From the NCBI GenBank assembly GCA_020637515.1, contig JACKKG010000001.1, forward strand, positions 1,952,501-2,016,500: a stretch of DNA of 64,000 nt, given 5' to 3'. The position numbers were made by a program, and so were the translations under genes. The notes under the pieces were generated by a model. That model was not told the origin of the DNA, did not search any database, and worked only from the letters and a program-made list of their open reading frames with translations. Every line of letters starts with the position of its first letter. Position 1 is the stretch's first letter. Shown piece by piece: positions 39,645 through 46,043 of this stretch. The stretch comes from Rhodobacter sp. Lineage in GTDB: Bacteria > Pseudomonadota > Alphaproteobacteria > Rhodobacterales > Rhodobacteraceae.

Positions 39645-40877
39645 ATGCCCGACGATCTGATGAATTCCTATATGACCGGCCCCGACGAACAGGGCCGCTT
39701 CGGCATTTTCGGCGGTCGTTTCGTCAGCGAGACGCTGATGCCGCTGATCCTCGACCTCGAAGCGCGATACGAGCACGCCAAGACGGACCAAAGCTTCTGG
39801 GACGAGATGAACGACCTGTGGAAGCACTATGTCGGTCGTCCCAGCCCGCTCTATTTCGCGCAGCGCCTGACCGATGAACTGGGCGGCGCCAAGATCTATC
39901 TGAAGCGCGAGGAACTGAACCACACGGGCGCGCACAAGATCAACAACGTGCTGGGGCAGATCATCCTGGCCCGCCGGATGGGCAAGACGCGCATCATCGC
40001 GGAAACCGGCGCCGGACAGCACGGGGTCGCCACCGCGACGGTCTGCGCCAAGTTCGGGCTGAAGTGCATCGTCTATATGGGCGCGACGGATGTCGAACGT
40101 CAGGCGCCCAACGTCTTCCGCATGAAACTGCTGGGGGCCGAGGTCGTGCCCGTGACCTCGGGCCGGGGCACGCTGAAGGACGCGATGAACGACGCGCTGC
40201 GCGACTGGGTGACCAACGTGCGCGACACGTTCTATTGCATCGGCACGGTGGCGGGCCCGCACCCCTATCCGGCGATGGTGCGCGATTTCCAGGCGATCAT
40301 CGGCCAGGAAACCCGTTGGCAACTCGAGGAGCAGGAAGGCAAGGGCCGTCTGCCCGACACGATCATCGCTGCCGTCGGCGGCGGGTCGAACGCAATGGGG
40401 TTGTTCTACCCGTTCCTGGACGATCCCTCGGTGCAGATCATCGGCGTCGAGGCCGGCGGCCACGGCGTGGATGAGCGTATGGAACACTGCGCCAGCCTGA
40501 CGGGCGGGCGCCCGGGCGTGCTGCATGGCAACCGCACCTATCTGCTGCAAGATCCCGACGGTCAGATTCTTGAGGGGCATTCGATCAGTGCGGGCCTGGA
40601 CTATCCGGGAATCGGCCCCGAACACGCCTGGCTGCACGATATCGGGCGGGCGAAATACGTGTCGATCACGGATACCGAGGCCCTCGCGGCCTTTCAGCAA
40701 CTCTGCCGGACCGAGGGAATCATCCCCGCGCTGGAAAGCTCGCACGCGCTGGCGCATGTGGCCAAGATCGCGCCCGACCTGCCGCGCGACCATATCATTG
40801 TCGTCAACCTTTCAGGGCGCGGGGACAAGGACATCTTCACGGTCGCCAAGCATCTGGGCGAACAGATGAGCGTCTGA
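39645..40877 (+). CDS. trpB: Tryptophan synthase beta subunit
   Basis: PLP-dependent final step of tryptophan synthesis, condensing indole with serine in complex with TrpA. The 410-aa enzyme has the PLP lysine at K98 (HTGAHKINN), GAGQHGVATA for phosphate and GGGSNAMG binding the cofactor ring. The N-terminal EQGRFGIFGGRFVSETLMP is typical. trpA is not present downstream, where transcription ends at a terminator, so it must lie elsewhere. Confidence 0.97.
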   Translation: MPDDLMNSYMTGPDEQGRFGIFGGRFVSETLMPLILDLEARYEHAKTDQSFWDEMNDLWKHYVGRPSPLYFAQRLTDELGGAKIYLKREELNHTGAHKINNVLGQIILARRMGKTRIIAETGAGQHGVATATVCAKFGLKCIVYMGATDVERQAPNVFRMKLLGAEVVPVTSGRGTLKDAMNDALRDWVTNVRDTFYCIGTVAGPHPYPAMVRDFQAIIGQETRWQLEEQEGKGRLPDTIIAAVGGGSNAMGLFYPFLDDPSVQIIGVEAGGHGVDERMEHCASLTGGRPGVLHGNRTYLLQDPDGQILEGHSISAGLDYPGIGPEHAWLHDIGRAKYVSITDTEALAAFQQLCRTEGIIPALESSHALAHVAKIAPDLPRDHIIVVNLSGRGDKDIFTVAKHLGEQMSV

Positions 40878-40906
40878 CACCGGGCTCGCTTCGCCAGCCT
40901 GCCGAA

Positions 40907-40933
40907 CGGCCCGGGTGCAACCCGGGCCGTTTG
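40907..40933 (+). terminator. Intrinsic terminator after trpB
   Basis: A 10-bp stem, CGGCCCGGGT (40907-40916) with ACCCGGGCCG (40920-40929), has loop GCA and then TTTG. Confidence 0.8.
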
Positions 40934-40968
40934 CGTTGCGGCGCGGCCAACGCGGCCGCGCGGGCTGC

Positions 40969-40984
40969 ATAAACCCGGGTTTAT
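40969..40984. promoter_or_regulatory. 16-bp palindrome upstream of the LuxR-type module
   Basis: ATAAACCCGGGTTTAT is a perfect palindrome in the AT-richer 40965-41035 gap between trpB and the Gly-rich protein gene. Related text GTTTATGGCC and GGTTATGCCC follows within 40 bp. It could be an operator for the membrane LuxR regulator encoded two genes downstream, which would suit autoregulation, but no consensus is known. Confidence 0.35.
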
Positions 40985-41144
40985 CCCAAAGTTTATGGCC
41001 TTTTTCGTTCGGGTTATGCCCGCCGTTTTAACCCCTGGGTGAATGGCGCCGGTCCTCTTTTCGGGCTGATCTGCTCCCCGAGGCAACCAACCTCGTGCCT
41101 CGACAAGACCAAACCTCAAGACGATCCGAACAGGAGAAACGACC

Positions 41145-41438
41145 ATGACCATGACCAAACTGACCGCTTCGGCCGCGCTTCTCGGCACCGTTGCCGCGCT
41201 GACCCTGGGGTCGATGGCGCTGGCCCAAACCGCCGGGCAGACGGCTGGCAACGGCAACACCGGCCTGCGGCTGACGCAGGGCGGCACGCAACAGACCGGC
41301 GCGCAGATCGGCGGCGAAGGCAACGACCACGACGGCGGCTATGGTGGCGGCAACGGTGGCGGCGACAATGACGGCGGCAACGGTGGCGGGAACGGCGGCG
41401 GTGACAGCGACGGCGGCAACGGTGGCGGCGACGACTGA
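41145..41438 (+). CDS. Exported Gly/Asp-rich low-complexity protein
   Basis: A 97-aa protein with a signal peptide (ASAALLGTVAALTLGSMALAQ) and a mature part of which the last 40 residues are GG(N/D)-GGG-D(N/S)DGG repeats. The composition resembles glycine-rich secreted or calcium-binding low-complexity tails; RTX nonapeptides are not matched strictly. ATG 41145 has AGGAG 8 nt upstream. It is first of a three-gene run with the PepSY-like protein and the membrane LuxR regulator. Function unknown. Confidence 0.75.
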   Translation: MTMTKLTASAALLGTVAALTLGSMALAQTAGQTAGNGNTGLRLTQGGTQQTGAQIGGEGNDHDGGYGGGNGGGDNDGGNGGGNGGGDSDGGNGGGDD

Positions 41439-41540
41439 TCCCCACAACGTCAGGCAGGCCCGGGTTGCGCTCGGGTCTGCTTCTTGGTTTTCTGAACGCC
41501 CGCGCGGACCGGCCGCGCGGCGGCACGTCGAGGAGGCGGG

Positions 41541-41909
41541 ATGCAGAGCCTGATCAGAGCCTCGGTGATGGTGGTGCTGGTTTCGGCTCAGGCCGCCTGG
41601 GCGACGGATGTGCAGGATCCGGTCGTGGCCCGGCTGCGCAACGAGGGGTATTCCCAGGTCGAGGTCAGCCGCACCTGGCTGGGGCGCACGCGCATCCTGG
41701 CGTCAGGGCCCCAGGGCCAGCGCGAGGTGATCCTCAGCCGCAACAGCGGCGAAGTCCTGCGCGATCACATGCTGTCGGGCCCCGGCGCCGCCCCGGACGG
41801 CGGCCCGGCCGAGGGCGAAGCCAGCCCTGGGGGTGGCCCCGAGGGCGGCGCGGAGGGCGGTGGCGGTGGCGACGGCGGCGGGGATGGCGGCGGGGGCGAG
41901 CATGACTGA
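41541..41909 (+). CDS. Exported PepSY-like protein with Gly-rich tail
   Basis: A 122-aa protein with a signal peptide (residues 1-22, ending AAWA). The first half of the mature chain (DPVVARLRNEGYSQVEVSRTWLGRTRILASGPQGQREVILSRNSGEVLRD) has the alternating pattern of a PepSY-type inhibitor domain: a helix, then two beta strands ending in a R-N-x-x-G-E-x-L-R-D motif. The last 40 residues are Gly/Glu/Asp-rich, like the previous gene's tail. It is followed 15 bp later by the LuxR-type gene. The PepSY reading is a pattern judgement, not an alignment. Confidence 0.68.
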   Translation: MQSLIRASVMVVLVSAQAAWATDVQDPVVARLRNEGYSQVEVSRTWLGRTRILASGPQGQREVILSRNSGEVLRDHMLSGPGAAPDGGPAEGEASPGGGPEGGAEGGGGGDGGGDGGGGEHD

Positions 41910-41924
41910 CGGCGAGGCGCGGGC

Positions 41925-42443
41925 ATGAAGCGACAGTCCCTTCTGGCGATCGCGCTTTTGGTGCAGGCCTGCTGCACCGTGCTGTTCGTGGCCGATATCC
42001 TGGGCTCGGTGCTGGGGATCGAATCGGTGCTGCTCAGCTGGCAGACCCACGAGCTGCTGGAAATCGGCGCGTTGCTGGGCCTGGTGCTGGGCTTCGTGCT
42101 GGGCGCGCTGGCGCTTCTGCGGGCGCAGCGCGACGCGCGGCAGGCGGAGGCGGGCCTCAAACGCGCGCAATCGGCCTTTGCCGCCGTGATGGACGACCGC
42201 TTCGACGCCTGGGGTCTGACGCCGGCCGAACGCGACGTGGCGCTCTTTGCCATCAAGGGCATGACCACGGCCGAAATCGCCGGACTGCGCGGCACCTCGG
42301 AAGGCACGGTCAAGGCCCAGTCGAACGCGATCTACCGCAAGGCGGGGGTGTCGAGTCGCAGCCAGTTGTTGGGTCTGTTCATCGAGGACCTGGTCGGCCC
42401 CGATGCGGGCGCGCCACCCGGGACCAACGGCGCCCGGGCCTGA
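41925..42443 (+). CDS. Membrane-anchored LuxR-type transcription regulator
   Basis: A 172-aa protein with two N-terminal transmembrane helices (about 5-30 and 47-68), a short helical linker (RAQRDARQAEAGLKRAQSAFAAVMDDRF) and a C-terminal LuxR/GerE helix-turn-helix (WGLTPAERDVALFAIKGMTTAEIAGLRGTSEGTVKAQSNAIYRKAGVSSRSQLLGLFIEDLV). There is no receiver or autoinducer domain, so it is a one-component regulator held at the membrane, like ToxR-type proteins but with a LuxR HTH. It follows two exported proteins, suggesting it reports an envelope state. Direct DNA targets cannot be seen; the 16-bp palindrome upstream is a candidate. Confidence 0.85.
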   Translation: MKRQSLLAIALLVQACCTVLFVADILGSVLGIESVLLSWQTHELLEIGALLGLVLGFVLGALALLRAQRDARQAEAGLKRAQSAFAAVMDDRFDAWGLTPAERDVALFAIKGMTTAEIAGLRGTSEGTVKAQSNAIYRKAGVSSRSQLLGLFIEDLVGPDAGAPPGTNGARA

Positions 42444-42446
42444 GCG

Positions 42447-42848
42447 TCAGCGCAGGCGCGGAATGCCGTCCGCGCCAAGGGTCTGCTCGACCACGCCGGC
42501 GCGCAGGCTGCGCCCGATACGGTGCGCCAGCGCCGACCAGGCGGCTGCGGCCTCGGGCGGCAGATTGCGGCGCAGCACCATGTCGAAGAGCCCCAGCCAG
42601 GGATCGAACATCCCCGGCCGCACATTGCCGGCGGCGCGGTGCACCGCCAGCGGGTTCCCGTCATAGCCCTTTTCATACAGGATCGCATTGCGCCAGAAGC
42701 GCGCGATCTTGGCCTCATGCGCGGGCCAGTCGGTGACATGGCGGGCGAACACCGGGCCCAAGCCGGGGTGTTCGCGCACAAAGGCATAGAAATCCGCGAC
42801 GACGATGTCGATCTGTTCGGCGGTGACGGGGATGCGAGGTTCCAGCAT
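42447..42848 (-). CDS. Group III truncated haemoglobin
   Basis: A 133-aa haem protein of the TrHb3 class (2-on-2 globin). Conserved features are the ITAEQI-like N-terminus (VTAEQIDIVVADFYAFVREHPGLGPVF), KIARFWRNAILYEKGYDGNPLAVH with proximal His at about 70, and an FDPWLGLFDMV segment with the W residue. TrHb3 proteins are linked to oxygen, NO or sulfide chemistry in microaerobic growth. Start ATG 42848 gives the usual length; an upstream in-frame extension has no globin similarity. It ends 4 bp from the convergent LuxR-type gene. Confidence 0.88.
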   Translation of the reverse strand: MLEPRIPVTAEQIDIVVADFYAFVREHPGLGPVFARHVTDWPAHEAKIARFWRNAILYEKGYDGNPLAVHRAAGNVRPGMFDPWLGLFDMVLRRNLPPEAAAAWSALAHRIGRSLRAGVVEQTLGADGIPRLR

Positions 42849-42897
42849 GATACCCCCTAGATGCGCCCCGGCGCGCGGCGCGACAAGGGACACAAGG

Positions 42898-43275
42898 TCA
42901 CATCCCCGGATCGTCCAGCGCGTGCAGGCGCAGCACATCCAGCGGCACCACCGTCAGCGTGCGCCTGTGCGTCGCGCGCAGCCGGATGCGCGGCGCGGCG
43001 CCCTCGTCATGGGCTTGCAGGAAACGGCCCGCGCACAGGCACCACTGGTCGCCCGGCTTCAGCCCTGCAAAGCCGAACTCGGGCCGCGGGGTGCTGAGAT
43101 CGTTGCCCAGGTATTTCGACAGGGCCAGGAATTCCGCGGTCATCACCGCGCAGACCGTGTGCATGCCCTGGTCCGACGCGGCCGTATCGCAACAGCCGTT
43201 GCGAAAGAACCCCGTCACCGGGTCCTGCGAGCAGGACTCGAGGGGGTCGCCCAAGACATTGATCGACGGCTCCAT
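42898..43275 (-). CDS. DUF2237 family protein
   Basis: A 125-aa protein of the uncharacterised DUF2237 family. Motifs are NVLGxPLExCSxDPxTGFFRNGCCDTxxxDxGxHTVCAxMT and WCLCAxRW-like (DQWCLCAGRFLQA). The six Cys, including adjacent CC, are conserved and suggest metal or disulphide chemistry, and the family has no assigned function. ATG 43275 begins MEPSINVLGDPLE. It lies between the truncated haemoglobin and the CDGSH gene on the same strand. Confidence 0.85.
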   Translation of the reverse strand: MEPSINVLGDPLESCSQDPVTGFFRNGCCDTAASDQGMHTVCAVMTAEFLALSKYLGNDLSTPRPEFGFAGLKPGDQWCLCAGRFLQAHDEGAAPRIRLRATHRRTLTVVPLDVLRLHALDDPGM

Positions 43276-43409
43276 CCGGCGGTGCTTTCCTGTTTTATGA
43301 CATGCTTGCCCGGTTCCCGCAGGGGCGCCGAGGCGGTCGGGACCCAGCCTAGCACGAAACGCGCCGCCGACCGACCCCCGTTCGCAGGGCCCGGTCTGCC
43401 GGGGCCCGT

Positions 43410-43652
43410 TTACAGTGCCTTGTGGCTGCCGTCGCAGAACGGCGCCTTGGCCGAGTGCTTGCAGCCGCACAGGAAGACGCGCTTGCTGTCCTCGGCGGTG
43501 AATTTCGTCGGCGACAGGCCGGTGCCCTTGTGCGACCCGTCGCAGAAGGGCTGGTTCTGCGAACGTCCGCAGGCGCACCAGTAATAGCTTTTGCCGGCCT
43601 CGACCTCGACCGGATAGGGGGCTTTCTGGGCAATGATGGGGGCTTCGCTCAT
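43410..43652 (-). CDS. Double CDGSH iron-sulfur domain protein
   Basis: An 80-aa protein with two complete CDGSH motifs, each giving a 3-Cys/1-His ligand set for a 2Fe-2S cluster: C26, C28, C37, H41 and C62, C64, C73, H77. Two tandem motifs correspond to the MitoNEET-related bacterial type 1 fold carrying two clusters. Such proteins are thought to store or transfer electrons or clusters. It starts 3 bp from the stop of the serine hydrolase gene upstream, so the two are likely co-transcribed. Confidence 0.93.
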   Translation of the reverse strand: MSEAPIIAQKAPYPVEVEAGKSYYWCACGRSQNQPFCDGSHKGTGLSPTKFTAEDSKRVFLCGCKHSAKAPFCDGSHKAL

Positions 43653-43655
43653 GGC

Positions 43656-44831
43656 TTACTCCGTAGGCTGGGATGAAAGCGAATCGACGATGGCGCGGAA
43701 CATGGCGACATTCTGCGGCATGACGGGGGCGTCTTCGAACTGGCGGTCTGCGCCGTTCACGGCGATCACCACGTCATGGGTGCGGTCGATCCACAGGTTC
43801 TGGCCATAGATGCCGCGCGCCCAGACCTCGCCCGGGCGGGCGTCGGGGGGCAACCACCACTGATAGCCGTAGCCGGTGCCGAACTCGGCCGGGTAGGGGC
43901 CCGGGGCGGTCGATTCTTCGATCCAGGCCGCGGGCACCAGTTGCCGCCCCTGCCAGACGCCACCCTGCGCGACCAGTTGCCCAAGGCGGGCATAGTCCCG
44001 CGTCGTCATGTTCAACCCGCCCAGCACGAAGGCCACGCCGTCGCCGTCGGTGACATAATAGGGATCGCTGTCCAGGCCCAGGGGCGTGAACAGGCGCTCT
44101 TGCATCAGGGCGGGAATGGTGCGTCCCGTGGCGCCCCGGATCACCATGCCGATCACATGCGTATCGATCGACACATACTGCCAGTCGCTGCCGGGCGGTC
44201 CGCGCCGCGCGGTCTGGCCGGCGGCGAAACCGTCCATCGAGCCGCCCAGCGCCAGCACCCTGCCCATGCGGTTGATGTCGGACCAGAAGTCCAGGTAATC
44301 CTCGTTGAAGGCGACGCCCGATTCCATCCGCAGCACCTGGCGGATCGTCGCCCCGCGATAGGCCGAGGCCTCGAGCGCGGGCGCATACTGCGTCACCGGC
44401 GCGTCCAGATCCGCGATCGTGCCATCCGCGACCAGCGTGCCCAGCAGCAACGACAGCGCGCTTTTCGCCTCGGACCAGGAAATGCGGCGGTCGTCGCGCG
44501 CGGTGCCCAGGCGGTAATCCTCGAACACGACGGCGCCGTTGTGCAGCACGACCATGCCCGTCACCTGCCGGTCCACCGCCCAGGTGTCGAACCCGGGGGG
44601 CGGGGTCATCGCCGCGCCCTGCGGCAGCACCGAAGGCGTGCCCCCGTCCATGGTGCGGGTGAGGAACAGCTGATCCATATGCGAAAAGTTCTGCACGATT
44701 CGATCGGCGTCGAACAACCCGTTCACGGCCAGCAGGCGCGTGACCTCCTCGCGTTTCCACAGGCCCAGGGCGGCCAGCAGAATGACCAGAACCACCAGGC
44801 TCCCGCCCAGCCATTTCAACCATTTGCGCAT
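43656..44831 (-). CDS. Serine hydrolase, beta-lactamase/class C PBP family
   Basis: A 391-aa protein with an N-terminal transmembrane helix (WLGGSLVVLVILLAALGLW) anchoring a periplasmic beta-lactamase-fold domain. The SxxK nucleophile is in SWSEAKSALS, the Tyr motif in WQYVSIDTHVIG, and the later YGYQWW and GIYGQNLWID segments match esterase EstB/6-aminohexanoate-dimer hydrolase-like proteins. ATG 44831 has AAGGAG 6 nt upstream. It could be an esterase, amidase or D-Ala carboxypeptidase; resistance to antibiotics is not implied. Confidence 0.84.
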   Translation of the reverse strand: MRKWLKWLGGSLVVLVILLAALGLWKREEVTRLLAVNGLFDADRIVQNFSHMDQLFLTRTMDGGTPSVLPQGAAMTPPPGFDTWAVDRQVTGMVVLHNGAVVFEDYRLGTARDDRRISWSEAKSALSLLLGTLVADGTIADLDAPVTQYAPALEASAYRGATIRQVLRMESGVAFNEDYLDFWSDINRMGRVLALGGSMDGFAAGQTARRGPPGSDWQYVSIDTHVIGMVIRGATGRTIPALMQERLFTPLGLDSDPYYVTDGDGVAFVLGGLNMTTRDYARLGQLVAQGGVWQGRQLVPAAWIEESTAPGPYPAEFGTGYGYQWWLPPDARPGEVWARGIYGQNLWIDRTHDVVIAVNGADRQFEDAPVMPQNVAMFRAIVDSLSSQPTE

Positions 44832-45022
44832 CGCGTTCTCCTTCGCGCCTACCTTGGCAGTCTGCGCCGCGAAAGCAAGCCCCACGCGGACCTTGACGCA
44901 GGCCTGGGGCGGGCCTATCTGCCCGCCAGCACGGCCGGCTGACCCCCGGGCGGTGTGACCCGGGTGCGCCTTGCGCGGCGATGACAGCCGACGGCCCGCC
45001 CTCCTTTGGAAAGCGCGTTCAC

Positions 45023-45964
45023 ATGGCTGTCTGGACGGCGTCTTCGGGCGATCTGGTGGTGGACCGGCGTCTGGCTTTTGCCGAGGGGTATGCCGCCGAG
45101 GGCGACCTTGCCGCCGCGATCGGCATTCTGGCCGAGGCGATGGATCTGGTCCCCGGCTGGGCGGCCGGCTGGTTCCGCCTGGGCGAATGGCGGGCCGAGG
45201 CGGGCGACCGCGCCGGCGCCATCGCCGCCTGGGACCGCGCGGTGGCGGCCGACCCGTCAGACATGCTTGGCGCCGGGCTGAAGCGCGACCTGGTCCGCAC
45301 CCACCCGGTGGCCGAGGCCATGCCCGCCGCTTTTGTCGAGGCTCTGTTCGACCAGTATGCGGCGCATTTCGACACCGCGCTGGTGCAGTCGCTGGACTAC
45401 CGCGCGCCCTGGCTGCTGCGCGAGGCGCTGGCCGGGCGGCACTGGGGCCGGGCGATGGATCTGGGCTGCGGCACGGGGTTGGCGGGTCAGGTGTTCCGCG
45501 ACGCGGTGGATTGGCTGGCCGGGTGCGACCTGTCGGCGGCCATGCTGGCGCAGGCGCAGGCCAAGGGCGTCTACGACCGGCTGGACAAGACCGACCTCGC
45601 CACGCTCGAGATCGGCGAGCGGTTCGACCTGATCCTGGCCGCCGACGTGTTCGTCTATCTGGGCGCGCTGGAGCGGATCACCGCCTGGTGCGCGGGCTCG
45701 CTGACCGCTGGCGGAACGCTGGCCTTCACGGTCGAGGCCGAGCCCGCCGCCCCGGTCACGCTGCGTGAAAGCCGTCGTTTCGCCCATTCGCGCGCCTATA
45801 TCGACGAGGTGCTGACCGCGGCCGGCTTTGCCCGCGTCGTGGTGACCGAGGCCGTGCTGCGTCAGGACCGTGGCGCGCCGATTGACGGGTTCGTCGTCCT
45901 GGCCGAGGGCCTGGCGCCGCGCCTTGACCGGCAGGGCGATGGCGAGGGGTTCGCGCTGGCCTGA
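45023..45964 (+). CDS. TPR-containing SAM-dependent methyltransferase
   Basis: A 313-aa protein: residues 15-85 form one or two TPR-like helical pairs (LAFAEGYAAEGDLAAAIGILAEAMDLVPGWAAGWFRLGEWRAEAG), the rest a class I methyltransferase with DLGCGTG (SAM binding), CDLSAAMLAQAQ and a C-terminal strand set. Similar proteins are annotated as TPR repeat methyltransferases of unknown substrate. Start ATG 45023 is tentative: the ribosome site GGA lies about 12 nt before it; an upstream ATG (44981) would add 14 residues. It is divergent from the serine hydrolase gene. Confidence 0.82.
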   Translation: MAVWTASSGDLVVDRRLAFAEGYAAEGDLAAAIGILAEAMDLVPGWAAGWFRLGEWRAEAGDRAGAIAAWDRAVAADPSDMLGAGLKRDLVRTHPVAEAMPAAFVEALFDQYAAHFDTALVQSLDYRAPWLLREALAGRHWGRAMDLGCGTGLAGQVFRDAVDWLAGCDLSAAMLAQAQAKGVYDRLDKTDLATLEIGERFDLILAADVFVYLGALERITAWCAGSLTAGGTLAFTVEAEPAAPVTLRESRRFAHSRAYIDEVLTAAGFARVVVTEAVLRQDRGAPIDGFVVLAEGLAPRLDRQGDGEGFALA

Positions 45965-46043
45965 CGCGCGCATTGGCCCGCGCCTTGCTGGACCCGGTGC
46001 CGCGGTGCGTTGACTGTCCCGTGCAGCCGGTGACAATCGCGTC

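Noticed and set aside
41330..41438. RTX calcium-binding repeats in the Gly-rich protein
   Set aside because: The GGGNGGGDNDGG text lacks the strict nine-residue GGxGxDxUx period, so only general Gly/Asp richness is claimed.
43656..44831. A true class C beta-lactamase
   Set aside because: It is membrane-anchored, lacks a clear KTG box and resembles EstB-like esterases; resistance cannot be claimed.
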